A stretch of 64,000 bases of DNA from Massilia sp. ST3 (GCF_018119405.1 NZ_JAGPWC010000005.1:60852-124851), one strand, 5' to 3'; counted from the stretch's first letter, positions 32,803 to 42,274 are shown. The notes: a model not told the origin generated them from the letters alone. Numbers and translations: made by a program.

Positions 32803-35643
32803 TCAGCGCAGCAGTTTCAGTCCCGGCGGCAGGGCCTCGCCCAGCATGCGCGATTCGACCGCCTGGTCCAGTTCGACCACCTCGCGCACCATGGCCGACC
32901 AGGTGGCGGGCGCGCCGCTGACAGCAAGCCTGCGCAGCACGTCCTCGCGCACGGGTTCGCCGATGTCGCGCGAGCGGTCGCCTGTTTTGCGCGCGATGTG
33001 TGCTGCCGCGAAGCCGGCCGGCTCCACCTTGCGCCAGTCGAGCTGCATCAGCCTGCCCAGCCATTGCTCGGCCACCTCCAGCGGCGCCACCTCGTGCGCG
33101 CTGGACTGGAAGGACTGGCGCGCGCCCACGCGGCCCAGCGCCCACAGGTAGCGGGCGTAGCGCGCGGTGGTTTTCGCGTCCAGCTTGGCGGCGGCCGGAA
33201 TGGCCATGATCTGTTCCAGCAGCCATTCGCCGATCTCGGCCTTGTAGCTGGACGGGATGCGCTCGAGCGAGGCGCCCATGCGCAGCATGTCGTCCTCGCT
33301 GCCGTCCACCAGGGTGATGGGACGGCGGCCGCGTTCGGATTCGTCGGCCTGCAGGTTGAAGGCGAAGTCGTCGAGCAGGCGCAGCTGGGCCTCGGACTCC
33401 AGGCCGCCCGCCACGCGGCGCCACAGGGTCCACCATTCGGCGCGCACCTGGCTGTCCTTGTGGTATTGCACGCCGTTCTCGAACATGGCCCACAGCTGCT
33501 CCATGCGCCAGGCGTCGAGCGCGTGGCCGAAGCCGGGACGCAGGCAGTAGCCGGCCAGGTTCAGCCAGGCGCGTTCGTGCTCGGCCGAGCGGCGCCGGCC
33601 CTTGGCGCGCGCCATCAGGGCGTCAAACAGGCGGCGCAGCAGCGGCGTATCCCAGCGCTCGCGCGCGCCCAGCAGGTGTTCGAGGCTGGCGCGCAGCTGG
33701 CGCACTTCCTTGGCGTCGACCTGCCTGGAGCGGGTGCCGAACACGCGCTCGATCTTTTCAATTGCCGCATCCAGCTGTGGGGGCAGGGCTTCGGATTCCG
33801 GCGCCCTTCCTTCCTCGTCTTCGCTGTCGCGCAGCTGGAAGGCGAGTTGCCAGCGCTGGCCGCTGCCGTCCTCGGCGACGCAGTGCACGTCGAGCGAGCC
33901 GACCTCGCTCAGCGCCGTCACCAGCTGCACGGGAATCTCGGCGCGCGCCGCCGCGCCGGGAGCGGCGCGCAGCACGGTGGAGATCGCGGGCAGGCGCACC
34001 ACGTCGGCGGGGCCCAGGTCGACCAGGTCGCCGGCCTGGGGCGGGGCCGCATCGGCCACGGTCGACAGCAGGTGGAAGCGCACCGGGCGGCCGACGCGCA
34101 AGCCAAAGCTGCGGCCCGCCAGCGGCACCTCGATGGCGGCCGGGGTCCCGCGCGGCAGCAGGCAGACCGCGCGCAGGGTCTCGCCGTTTGTCTCGCCATC
34201 GAGCAGCAGGTAGTAGCTGCGCGCCGCGCCGCTTTCGATGGCGGGCGCCAGGCCCTGGCGCGCCAGCGAATAGGCGACGCCGCCGCGCGCCACGGCCACG
34301 TCCGGATTTTCGTTGTGCAGCACGCGCAAGGGCGCGCCGCGCCACTGGCTGAGCGTGTCGACCAGGCGCTGGGCCAGGGCGGCGCCGCGGAACACGCCGC
34401 CGTTGAGGAGCAGGGTGTCGGGCACCGGCAGGCGGCCGTCGTCCAGCAGGCCCAGCGCTTCGCGCGCGGCCGGCGCGTGCTGGCGCAGGAAGCCGGCCAG
34501 GTGGCGCGTGATGGCCGCATCGCTGGCGTAGGGCAGGCCGAATTCGACGATGCCTGCGCGCGCGCGTTTTGCCGCTTCCTGGCTTGCGTTCAAGGGGAAG
34601 AAGCCGTCGAGGACGATACGTTCGATGTCGTCGCGGCGCAGGTCCGCCTTGCGGCTGCCGCCGATGAGGCGCGAGCCTGAACCCAGCAGGGTCACCGCCA
34701 CCGATTCCGGCGCGTCGGGGGCCAGCAGCTGCTCCTTGGCGGCGCGGCAGCGTTCGGTGAGCTGGGCCAGGCGCGCGGCGGACAGGCGCCCCCTAGTGTT
34801 GCCAACTTCGTCGCCGCTTTGCTCCGCCATGCGGTGTTCGATGAGATGGGCGAGCGCCAGGTCCATGTTGTCGCCGCCCAGGATCAGGTGGTTGCCCACG
34901 CCGATGCGCGTCAGCTTCGGCTCGCCGTCCTGCAGTTCGACTTTCACGAGACTGAAGTCGGTGGTGCCGCCGCCGACGTCGGCCACCAGCACCAGGCGTG
35001 CGTCGCCCAGGTCGTCGAGCAGTGAAGCGCGGTGGCGGTAGAGCCAGTCGTACAGGGCCGCCTGCGGTTCCTCCAGCAGGCGCACCGTGGACAAGCCGGC
35101 CAGCTTCGCGGCCTCCAGGGTCAGCGCGCGGGCGCCTTCGTCGAAGGAAGCGGGGACGGTGAGGACGATCTGCTGTTTTTCCAGCGGCTGCCTGGGGAAG
35201 CGTGTGTTCCAGGCCGCGCGCAGGTGGGCGAGGTAGCTGGCGCTGGCCGTCACCGGCGACACCTTGGCGACGTCGCCGGTTGTGCTATCTGCGCCCCAGG
35301 GCAGGATGGGCGCCATGCGGTCGACGCCCGGATGCGAGAGCCAGCTCTTGGCGCTGGCCACCAGGCGTCCCGGCGTGGCGGCGCCGAGTACGCGCGCCAG
35401 TTTTCCGAGCGCCACGTGGGCGACGCCTGCGGGATCATTGTGCGCCCACGGCAGTTGCAGCTCGCCGGGCGCGAGTTCGCCTTCCGCCGGGTGATAGCGC
35501 ATCGAGGGCAGCAGCGGCGCGCCGGCGACTTCGCCGGGCGCCACCAGTTGCTCGATCGGGAACAGTTCGATGTTCCCGGCCTTGCCGCTATAGGCCAGCA
35601 CCGTGTTGGTGGTGCCGAGGTCGATGCCGACGAGGTAGGTCAC
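32803..35643 (-). CDS. Large Hsp70-family protein with extended C-terminal domain
   Basis: Start is GTG at 35643, overlapping the TGA of the preceding Hsp70 gene; 946 residues. The Hsp70 ATPase domain occupies the first half: GIDLGTTNTVLAYSG (phosphate 1), LLEEPQAALYDWLYR, LVLVADVGGGTTDFSL (phosphate 2) and LLLNGGVFRGAALAQ. Unlike DnaK the C-terminal part is not a canonical substrate-binding domain but a long helical region (about residues 590-946). It is the third gene of the DUF2760-Hsp70-Hsp70 operon. A specialised chaperone or actin-like ATPase role is likely; clients unknown. Confidence 0.9.
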   Translation of the reverse strand: MTYLVGIDLGTTNTVLAYSGKAGNIELFPIEQLVAPGEVAGAPLLPSMRYHPAEGELAPGELQLPWAHNDPAGVAHVALGKLARVLGAATPGRLVASAKSWLSHPGVDRMAPILPWGADSTTGDVAKVSPVTASASYLAHLRAAWNTRFPRQPLEKQQIVLTVPASFDEGARALTLEAAKLAGLSTVRLLEEPQAALYDWLYRHRASLLDDLGDARLVLVADVGGGTTDFSLVKVELQDGEPKLTRIGVGNHLILGGDNMDLALAHLIEHRMAEQSGDEVGNTRGRLSAARLAQLTERCRAAKEQLLAPDAPESVAVTLLGSGSRLIGGSRKADLRRDDIERIVLDGFFPLNASQEAAKRARAGIVEFGLPYASDAAITRHLAGFLRQHAPAAREALGLLDDGRLPVPDTLLLNGGVFRGAALAQRLVDTLSQWRGAPLRVLHNENPDVAVARGGVAYSLARQGLAPAIESGAARSYYLLLDGETNGETLRAVCLLPRGTPAAIEVPLAGRSFGLRVGRPVRFHLLSTVADAAPPQAGDLVDLGPADVVRLPAISTVLRAAPGAAARAEIPVQLVTALSEVGSLDVHCVAEDGSGQRWQLAFQLRDSEDEEGRAPESEALPPQLDAAIEKIERVFGTRSRQVDAKEVRQLRASLEHLLGARERWDTPLLRRLFDALMARAKGRRRSAEHERAWLNLAGYCLRPGFGHALDAWRMEQLWAMFENGVQYHKDSQVRAEWWTLWRRVAGGLESEAQLRLLDDFAFNLQADESERGRRPITLVDGSEDDMLRMGASLERIPSSYKAEIGEWLLEQIMAIPAAAKLDAKTTARYARYLWALGRVGARQSFQSSAHEVAPLEVAEQWLGRLMQLDWRKVEPAGFAAAHIARKTGDRSRDIGEPVREDVLRRLAVSGAPATWSAMVREVVELDQAVESRMLGEALPPGLKLLR

Positions 35644-37496
35644 GTGCCTTCGGCAGCGGTGCGGACGTCGAACTCCACCTTCCAGCGCTGGCCGTCACGC
35701 GAGACGGCGGCCAGCTCCAGGGTGCCGGTGTCGGTCGCCAGCGCATGCAGCTTGACCTGCACCACGTCGCCCGGCACACGGCCCTCGGCCGGCAAGGTCG
35801 CCTGGATCTCGTTCAGTTCCTGCAGCTCGTCCGGGCCCCAGAACTCCAGCACCTCGCCGATACGGTCCTGGCGGCGCGTGGTCGAGCCGAAGAAGCGGAA
35901 GTGCACCGGCTCGCCCACCACCAGGCCGAATTCCTGGCCCGGCAGTTCGAGTTCGCTGCCTTCTTCCATGCCGAAGGGCGCCACGCACAGGGCTTCGATC
36001 GGCGGCTCCATGCCGGGAATGGCCGGCATCGAGGATTCCACGCCGACGTAGTAGGAACGCGCCGTGCCGCCGCGGATGCGCACGCCGCCGCCACGCCGCG
36101 CGTAGCTGTAGTAGGCGGCGCCGCGGGCAACGGCCAGGTCGAGGTCCGCGCCTTCCAGCATGCGCGCGGGTTCCGCGCCTTCCATGTAGAGCCAGTCGTT
36201 GATGGTGTCCATCACGCGCTGGGCCAGGATGTTCGACTTGAACACGCCGCCGTTGAACAGCACCGCGCTCGGGTGCAGGAAGCTGTGTTCGGCGTTCACC
36301 TTGCCGCTGAAGCCTTCGAGTTCGGCGGTGGCGCCGGCCTGGCGCGCCAGGAAGGCGGCCAGGTGGCGGGTGATGGCCGCATCCTGCGCGTAGGGCAGGC
36401 CGATCTGCGTGAGGCCGGCGCGGGCGCGGGTGGCCGGACGCGCCGCGGCTTCCACGCGTGGGAAGAAGCCGTCGGTGATGAAGGCGGTGACTTCCTCGCG
36501 CGTGAGTTCGGTGCGGATCGAGCCGCCGATGAGTTTCGAGCCGCGACTCGGCACCACGATGGGCCAGGTGGTGGCGCTGGCGTCGGCCAGCAGGGCTTCC
36601 TTGGCGTTGCGGCAGCCGTAGGTAAGGGCGCGCATCTGCCAGGCGTCGAGCTGGGTGCCGTTGGCGGACAGCTTGCGCGCCACCAGGTGGGCCAGGGCCA
36701 GGTCCATGTTGTCGCCGCCCAGCAGGATATGGTCGCCCACGGCCACGCGGTGCGGTTCCAGCTTGCCATCGCGCTCGAGGATGGCGATCAGCGAAAAGTC
36801 GCTGGTGCCGCCGCCGACGTCGACCACCAGGATGATGTCGCCCGGCTGGACCTGTTTGCGCCAGCGGCCGCCGCTGCCCTGGATCCAGCTGTACAGGGCC
36901 GCCTGCGGCTCTTCCAGCAAAGTGGGCGCGAAGCCGGCGTGGCGCGCCGCCTCGGCGGTCAGTTCACGCGCGGCCGGGTCGAAGGAGGCCGGGATGGTGA
37001 CGGTGACCGATTGCTGCTCGAAAGGCGCTTCCGGGTGCGCGGCGTTCCAGGCCTGGCGCAGGTGGGACAGGTAGCGCGTGGAGGCTTCGAGCGGCGAGAC
37101 GCGCGTGACTTCTTCCGGCGCGTCGTGCGGCAGGATGGCGGCGCGGCGGTCGACGCCGGGGTGGCACAGCCAGCTCTTGGCCGAGGACACCAGGCGGATC
37201 GGCGTGGTGGCGCCGCGGCTGCGCGCCATCTCCCCCGCGATCGCGGTCTCGCCAGCCGTGCTCCAGGGCAGGGCCAGCTCGCCCGGCGCCAGTTCGTCCG
37301 GGTGCGGCAGGTAGAGGAAGGAAGGCAGCAGCGGCAGCGCTTCGACCGTGCCCGGCGCGGTCAGCTGGGGAACGGGCAGCACGCCGTCCGCGGTCTTCTC
37401 GCCGTCGCTGGCCTGCAGGTCGACATAGGACAGGGCGCTGTGGGTGGTGCCCAGGTCGATGCCGATGGCGTAGCGTGCGTTCTGCTGGTCGCTCAC
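35640..37496 (-). CDS. Hsp70-family protein (second of the pair)
   Basis: Start is GTG at 37496 (overlapping the TGA of the DUF2760 gene); 618 residues. Hsp70 ATPase motifs: GIDLGTTHSALSYVDL, LLEEPQAALYSWIQG, IILVVDVGGGTSDFSL and VLFNGGVFKSN, with VRGGAAYYSYARRGGGV-type family residues near the end of the domain. The C-terminal beta part is short. It resembles the large neighbour but is 328 residues shorter, so the pair probably arose by duplication with divergence. Two paralogues next to each other with coupled translation suggest they act together. Confidence 0.9.
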   Translation of the reverse strand: MSDQQNARYAIGIDLGTTHSALSYVDLQASDGEKTADGVLPVPQLTAPGTVEALPLLPSFLYLPHPDELAPGELALPWSTAGETAIAGEMARSRGATTPIRLVSSAKSWLCHPGVDRRAAILPHDAPEEVTRVSPLEASTRYLSHLRQAWNAAHPEAPFEQQSVTVTIPASFDPAARELTAEAARHAGFAPTLLEEPQAALYSWIQGSGGRWRKQVQPGDIILVVDVGGGTSDFSLIAILERDGKLEPHRVAVGDHILLGGDNMDLALAHLVARKLSANGTQLDAWQMRALTYGCRNAKEALLADASATTWPIVVPSRGSKLIGGSIRTELTREEVTAFITDGFFPRVEAAARPATRARAGLTQIGLPYAQDAAITRHLAAFLARQAGATAELEGFSGKVNAEHSFLHPSAVLFNGGVFKSNILAQRVMDTINDWLYMEGAEPARMLEGADLDLAVARGAAYYSYARRGGGVRIRGGTARSYYVGVESSMPAIPGMEPPIEALCVAPFGMEEGSELELPGQEFGLVVGEPVHFRFFGSTTRRQDRIGEVLEFWGPDELQELNEIQATLPAEGRVPGDVVQVKLHALATDTGTLELAAVSRDGQRWKVEFDVRTAAEGT

Positions 37497-38068
37497 AGCT
37501 CCACCTCCGCCGGGGCCAGCACGCGCGCGTCGTGCTTCTCGGCCAGTTGCGGCAGGGTGACCTTGCTGGCGCGCCAGCCGCGGTGGCTCAGGGTGCCCTT
37601 GAACGGAGCCTGGCCGACCACGTTGCCGGTCAGACGCACGCTGGCGGCGTCGAAGCCTTCTTCCAGCGTGATGCGGGCGCCCTCAAGCTCGCTGCGCACC
37701 GGTTCAATGGTGAAATGCTCGCGCAGCACGCGCGCACAGCCTTCGTGCACCACGCGGGCGGCGGCGCCGATGTCGGCGTCGGAATAAGATGTCAGGTTTT
37801 CCTGGGCGAAGTCGATCAGGCGGGCTTCGCGCTGGAACAGGCTCAGCAGTTGCAGGGCGGAGTCCGGCGTCGGGGCGCGCAGCGGCGTGGGAGCAGGGGC
37901 GGGAGCCGGGGCCGGAGCCACGGGGGCGACGGGCGCCGCGGCCACCGGGCCGACAGCGTCATCGCGCACGCGCGCGGCGAATTCGGCATCGCCGAGGGAC
38001 TTGAAGAAGGCGCCGAAAGCGATCGACAGCCTGCTCCAGAAGGAGGGCAAATTGGTCGGTGTGGTCAT
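37493..38068 (-). CDS. DUF2760 protein of the Hsp70 operon
   Basis: The ATG at 38068 gives 191 residues. An Ala/Pro-rich linker (residues about 42-65, PVAPVAPAPAPAPAPTPLRA) joins a short N-terminal helix to the DUF2760 domain (about 70-191; ALQLLSLFQREARLIDFAQE, ENLTSYSDADIGAAARVVHE, VGQAPFKGTLSHRGW). Its stop overlaps the GTG of the first Hsp70. DUF2760 proteins are found almost always beside such Hsp70 genes, so it is a probable partner or regulator; biochemical function unknown. Confidence 0.87.
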   Translation of the reverse strand: MTTPTNLPSFWSRLSIAFGAFFKSLGDAEFAARVRDDAVGPVAAAPVAPVAPAPAPAPAPTPLRAPTPDSALQLLSLFQREARLIDFAQENLTSYSDADIGAAARVVHEGCARVLREHFTIEPVRSELEGARITLEEGFDAASVRLTGNVVGQAPFKGTLSHRGWRASKVTLPQLAEKHDARVLAPAEVEL

Positions 38069-38187
38069 TTCTTGCTTTTGGTAAGGTGGTGTTGCACCGC
38101 CGAAGGCTGTCAGGCGGCGTCGGGATCGGAATCCGGAAAACGCGCCATCATACCAGTTAGCGCGCCTCCTACGCGCCACCCCATCGC

Positions 38188-38607
38188 TCAGCCGGCGGTA
38201 CGGGCGCCACCCAGCAAGGCCGCGGCGTAGGCGGTGAAATCGTCCAGTCCGCGCTTGATGATCGTCACCAGGGCGGGCAGGGGCGCTTCCTGGTAATCCC
38301 ACTCGGCGCGGCAGAATTCGCCGGTGCGCTTGAGGTCTTCGGCCAGGGTGGCGTCGATCCAGCCGTGGTCGGCCAGCAGGGCGATGACTTCGCGCTCGTC
38401 CTGCGGCAGGCCGAGCCTGGCGTTGCCGATCACGTAGTCGCCCATCTCGATGGCCGCCTCCCAGGCGCGGATCACGTTGAGCGTGGCCGCGTCCTGGCGC
38501 GTGAGGTCCCCGGTGAAGGTGGCCGGGTCCTTGTCGTACTCTTCGCGGGCGCGGCGGCAGCAGCGTTCGATGGTGCCGGCCTTGCTGACCAGAATGTCGT
38601 CGTCCAT
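38188..38607 (-). CDS. Degenerate HepT-like (DUF86) protein, no MntA partner
   Basis: A 139-residue protein. Residues 8-60 fit the HepT four-helix fold (LVSKAGTIERCCRRAREEYD, ATLNVIRAWEAAIEMGDYVI, NARLGLPQDEREVIALLADH). HepT toxins carry RNxxxHxY; here the region reads FCRAEWDYQEA, so the His and spacing are lost. No MntA-type nucleotidyltransferase antitoxin lies on either side. It is probably an inactivated or repurposed HepT relative. It follows the antiporter gene by 19 bases and is likely co-transcribed. Confidence 0.7.
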   Translation of the reverse strand: MDDDILVSKAGTIERCCRRAREEYDKDPATFTGDLTRQDAATLNVIRAWEAAIEMGDYVIGNARLGLPQDEREVIALLADHGWIDATLAEDLKRTGEFCRAEWDYQEAPLPALVTIIKRGLDDFTAYAAALLGGARTAG

Positions 38608-38626
38608 GCTAGCTCCCTTTATGGTG

Positions 38627-39865
38627 TCAGATCAGGAAGAACAGCGCCGCCACGCACGTGGGCGGCAGCGCGCCCAGGAACAGGCCTACCGCCCCGATCG
38701 AGCCGTGGGCGAAGCCCTGGCGCACCAGGGCCGCGCCGGCCGGGTTGGGCGCGTTGGCGATCACGGTCAGGCCGCCGCCGCAGACAGCGCCCGCCACCAG
38801 CATGTACTTGGCGTGGTCGGACAGGCCGGTGATCAGGGAACCCAGGTAGGTCAAGGCTGCATTGTCCGTGATTGCCGTCAGGCCCAGCGCACCGAAGAAG
38901 ATCGCGGTCGGGCCCAGGCTGGAAACCAGGGGCTGGAGCCACCACTGCTGCATGCCGCCCAGCACCACCAGGCCGGCCAGGAAAAATCCCACCAGCAGGC
39001 CTTCCTTCAGTATCAGCGGATCCTGGTGGCGATGGTAGGCCTTGGTGAAGCCCAGGAAGAACAGGAACAGGCCGATGAACAGCACCGGGTGGTGGGCAAA
39101 CAGGACCACCAGCGCCAGGAAGGCGATGTGGATCAGCGACACCGCCAGCGGCGCCGTCTCCTGGCCGGCGGCCGCGCGCGGGGCCAGGTGGTGGCGCAGC
39201 AGCAGGGTGGCGACGGTGGCGTTGATGGCGACCGCCAGCGCGGTACGCCAGCCGAAGTGGGTGAGCATGAAGGCGCTGTCCCAGCCCCAGGCGCCGGCCA
39301 CCATCAGCACCGGCGGCGCGGCGTAGGAGGTGAGGGTGCCGCCGATCGACACGTTCACGAACAGCACGCCGAGCGCGGCGTACTTGCCCCATTCCGGCAT
39401 GCCGTCGCGGAACACGATGGGCGCCAGGGTCAGGGCGGCCAGGGTCATGGCCGCCGGCTCGGTGATCAGGGAGCCGGCCAGCGGCACCAGGGCCAGGCCG
39501 AGCCAGCACAGCGCCACCTCGGCGCGCACCGGCGCCAGCCGCGCCAGCAGGCCGAGCAGGCTGCGCACCGCATCCAGCACCGGGCGCGAGGCGGCGATCA
39601 CCATCACCACGAACACGAACAGCGGTTCGGTGTACTGGCGCGACTCGACATAGTCGATGGCCGCCGCGCCGCCGCCCATCAGGGCCATGGCGAGGATCAG
39701 GATGAAGGCCCAGAAGCCGAACACCACCTCGACCTCGCCCAGCAGGTGGAACAGGCCTGCATGGCGCGGATAGCGGTGGGCCAGGGTCTCGAAGGCCTTG
39801 GCGGAAAAGGTGTGGACCAGGGCCAGGGCGAACAGGACGGCGCCGACGATGTCGACGGGATTCAA
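38627..39865 (-). CDS. Putative Na+/H+ antiporter (Na_H_antiport_3 type)
   Basis: A 412-residue integral membrane protein with about 11 hydrophobic spans. Recognisable are ITEPAAMTLAALTLAPIVF and NVSIGGTLTSYAAPPVLMVA, followed by AITDNAALTYLGSLITGLS with the acidic DN pair, and VIANAPNPAGAALVRQGF. These belong to the PF07399 family. A second long open frame in the same interval is a GC-rich shadow. It should exchange cations for protons across the inner membrane; direction and ion are predictions from the family. Confidence 0.85.
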   Translation of the reverse strand: MNPVDIVGAVLFALALVHTFSAKAFETLAHRYPRHAGLFHLLGEVEVVFGFWAFILILAMALMGGGAAAIDYVESRQYTEPLFVFVVMVIAASRPVLDAVRSLLGLLARLAPVRAEVALCWLGLALVPLAGSLITEPAAMTLAALTLAPIVFRDGMPEWGKYAALGVLFVNVSIGGTLTSYAAPPVLMVAGAWGWDSAFMLTHFGWRTALAVAINATVATLLLRHHLAPRAAAGQETAPLAVSLIHIAFLALVVLFAHHPVLFIGLFLFFLGFTKAYHRHQDPLILKEGLLVGFFLAGLVVLGGMQQWWLQPLVSSLGPTAIFFGALGLTAITDNAALTYLGSLITGLSDHAKYMLVAGAVCGGGLTVIANAPNPAGAALVRQGFAHGSIGAVGLFLGALPPTCVAALFFLI

Positions 39866-40045
39866 GGGCGGCTCCCAATCGGGCGGGCAGGTGTGTTCAT
39901 TGGCGGAACATAAATTGACGAGCCCGCATTATTCCATCTTTCGGCTTGCGGATGGGATGACACATCTTTAAGTTTTATCAATACCGCATACTCAACTGGT
40001 ATGTTCAAAATGAATATACCTTGCCAAATTCCGGCTCAGATAGTA

Positions 40046-40061
40046 CTGTATATTTATACAG
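40046..40061. promoter_or_regulatory. LexA (SOS) box of imuA-imuB
   Basis: CTGTATATTTATACAG within the perfect palindrome TACTGTATATTTATACAGTA (40044-40063), 20 bases before imuA. It matches the CTGT-N8-ACAG LexA consensus, so the cassette should be DNA-damage inducible. Confidence 0.92.
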
Positions 40062-40080
40062 TATTTCTGCGAATGCAACT

Positions 40081-40797
40081 ATGCTATCAACCCAATCCCA
40101 TGCTGTACGCGCTACACCGGAGACCCTGCATCCTTCGCTGTGGCTCGCTTCGCAGCTGGCGCATGCCGACACGCGCTGCATCGACACCGGGCATGCGGCC
40201 CTGTCGTCCCAGCTGCCCGGCGGAGGCTGGCCCACCGGCACCATGACCGATCTCATGCTGCAACAGCCCGGCATCGGCGAAATGCGCCTGCTGCGTCCCG
40301 CGCTGGCGCACTGCGCCGAGCGCCGCATCGTCCTGCTGCAGCCGCCCCATCCGCCCCAAGCCCTGGCGCTGGCCGCGCTCGGCCTCGATCCCGCCCACCT
40401 GCTCTGGCTGCGCAGCAGCCGCAGCGCCGACGCATTGTGGGCGGCCGAACAGGTGCTGCGCAGCGGCAGTTGCGGGGCGCTGCTGTTCTGGGCCAACCAC
40501 GTGCGCAGCGACAGCCTGCGCCGCCTGCATTTGGCGGCGCAAGCCGGCGAAACCCTGTTCTTCATGTTGCGGCCGCTGGCTGCGGCGCAGGACGCCTCGC
40601 CCGCGCCGCTGCGCCTCGCGCTGCGGCCGGCGGCGGGCGGCCTGCACATCGACTTTCTCAAGCGCCGGGGACCGCAGCGCGACGCGCCGCTGTTCCTTCC
40701 TTTGACTCCACCACTTCTGCAACGCCATGCGTCTCTGGATCGGCCTGTATTTACCCCAGTTACCGCTCGAGGTCTTCAGCCCGAACTGGTCCAGTGA
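40081..40797 (+). CDS. imuA: ImuA, translesion-synthesis accessory protein
   Basis: The ATG at 40081 lies 20 bases after the LexA box; an earlier in-frame TTG would overlap it. The product has 238 residues of the ImuA/SulA-RecA-like family: HPSLWLASQLAHADTRCIDT, GHAALSSQLPGGGWPTGTMTD, GEMRLLRPALAHCAERRIVL, LWAAEQVLRSGSCGALLFWA and RRLHLAAQAGETLFFMLRPL. ImuA works with ImuB and the DnaE2 polymerase in damage-induced mutagenesis. imuB begins inside its last 24 codons. Confidence 0.92.
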   Translation: MLSTQSHAVRATPETLHPSLWLASQLAHADTRCIDTGHAALSSQLPGGGWPTGTMTDLMLQQPGIGEMRLLRPALAHCAERRIVLLQPPHPPQALALAALGLDPAHLLWLRSSRSADALWAAEQVLRSGSCGALLFWANHVRSDSLRRLHLAAQAGETLFFMLRPLAAAQDASPAPLRLALRPAAGGLHIDFLKRRGPQRDAPLFLPLTPPLLQRHASLDRPVFTPVTARGLQPELVQ

Positions 40798-42208
40798 CCC
40801 CGGCAGTGTGGTGCTGGAGCAGGAGCGCGTGCTGGCGATGTCGCCCGCCGCGCGCGCTGCCGGCGTCCAGCACGGCATGCGCCGCGGCGGCGTGCTGATG
40901 CTGATGCCCGAGGCGCGCCTGCACGAGCGCAACCCCGCGCGCGAGGCCGAGGCCCTGCAGGCGGTGGCGATGGCCATGCTGCAGTACACGCCGCAGGTGG
41001 CCGAGGCCGAGGAAGCCACCTTGCTGCTGGATATCGGCGCCAGCCTGCGCCTGTTCGGCGGCATCCGGCGGCTGTGCGCGCGGGTGCGCGAGAACCTGCG
41101 CGCGCTGGGCTTCTCGGCCTGCATCAGCTGCGCGCCCACGGCGCGCGGTGCCTGGCTGCTGGCGCGCCGCAACGCCGGGCGCGCCGTGCGCATGGATTCG
41201 CTCACGCGCCGCCTCGACCGCCTGCCGGTGGCGCTGCTGCCGCCCGCGCGGCCCTTCGCAAGCTGGTTCGAGGGCATCGGCTGCCAACGCCTGGACGAGC
41301 TGCGCCGCCTGCCGCGTCCCGGCCTGCAGCGCCGCTGCGGGCGCGCGCTGCTCGACCTGGTCGATGCGGCCTACGGCATGAACCCCGAGCTGTTCGAGTG
41401 GATCGCGCCGCCCGAGCGCTTCCACGCGAAGCTGGAGCTGTTCGACCGCATCGACCAGGCCGACCTGCTGCTGGCCGGCGCCCACCACCTGGTCCTGCAG
41501 CTCACCGGCTGGCTGTGCGCGCGCCAGCTGGCGGTGGAGCGCATCCGCCTGCTGCTGGAGCACGAGCGCGGGCGGGTAGCGCGTCCGCCGACGGTGCTCG
41601 AGATCGCGCTGGCCGAGCCCACCTGGCGCGACGAGCACCTGGTACGCCTGCTCAAGGAACGCCTGGGCAAGCTGGAGCTGGAAGCGCCGGTGATCGGCCT
41701 GGGCCTCGAAGCCCAGCAGATGCGGGCCATGGCGCCGCCCACTGAATCGCTGTTCCCCGAGCCCGGCGGCACCGAGGAAGACCGGCTGCGCATGATCGAG
41801 CTGCTGGTGGCGCGCCTGGGCGCGGACAACGTGCTGCAGGCGGTGCCGCTGGCCGACTACCGGCCCGAGGTCGCCAATGTCTGGGTGCCGGTGGAAGAGC
41901 GGGTGAGTCCGCAAGCGCGCGCAGCCCGCATGCCGCCCGACGTCCAAAGCCTGCCGCGTCCCGCCTGGCTGCTGGCCAAGCCGATCGCGCTCCTGGTCCG
42001 CAACCACCGTCCCTTCTATGGCTCGCCGCTCAAGGTGGCGTCCACCCCGGAGCGCATCGAAGCCGGCTGGTGGAGCGAAACGCAAACACGCGACTACTTC
42101 ATCGCCGAGGGGCAGGACCACACGCTGTACTGGATCTACCGCGAACGCATCGTCGGCTCCGGCGAAGACGCCTGCCCGCGCTGGTACTTGCATGGCTTGT
42201 TCGGATAA
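40727..42208 (+). CDS. imuB: ImuB, Y-family polymerase-like protein
   Basis: The 493-residue product starts MRLWIGLYLPQLPLEVF, as ImuB proteins do. It retains the Y-family fold (RAAGVQHGMRRGGVLML; EEATLLLDIGASLRLFGG; FEGIGCQRLDELRRLPRPGL), but the catalytic acidic set looks incomplete, as known for ImuB, which is thought to be a non-catalytic hub. A candidate clamp-binding segment is TESLFPEP near residue 345. It overlaps imuA by 71 bases. The usual third gene, dnaE2, is not downstream; repeats follow instead. Confidence 0.92.
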   Translation: MRLWIGLYLPQLPLEVFSPNWSSDPGSVVLEQERVLAMSPAARAAGVQHGMRRGGVLMLMPEARLHERNPAREAEALQAVAMAMLQYTPQVAEAEEATLLLDIGASLRLFGGIRRLCARVRENLRALGFSACISCAPTARGAWLLARRNAGRAVRMDSLTRRLDRLPVALLPPARPFASWFEGIGCQRLDELRRLPRPGLQRRCGRALLDLVDAAYGMNPELFEWIAPPERFHAKLELFDRIDQADLLLAGAHHLVLQLTGWLCARQLAVERIRLLLEHERGRVARPPTVLEIALAEPTWRDEHLVRLLKERLGKLELEAPVIGLGLEAQQMRAMAPPTESLFPEPGGTEEDRLRMIELLVARLGADNVLQAVPLADYRPEVANVWVPVEERVSPQARAARMPPDVQSLPRPAWLLAKPIALLVRNHRPFYGSPLKVASTPERIEAGWWSETQTRDYFIAEGQDHTLYWIYRERIVGSGEDACPRWYLHGLFG

Positions 42209-42274
42209 GGCCCCAGCGTATGAATCATCCAACGAAACGCGCCTACACGTCACTGTTCGATGACCGCCGGTCCC

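Noticed and set aside
38619..39878. A 419-codon minus-strand frame in the antiporter interval
   Set aside because: Shadow of the real antiporter frame; no hydrophobic spans and a biased composition.
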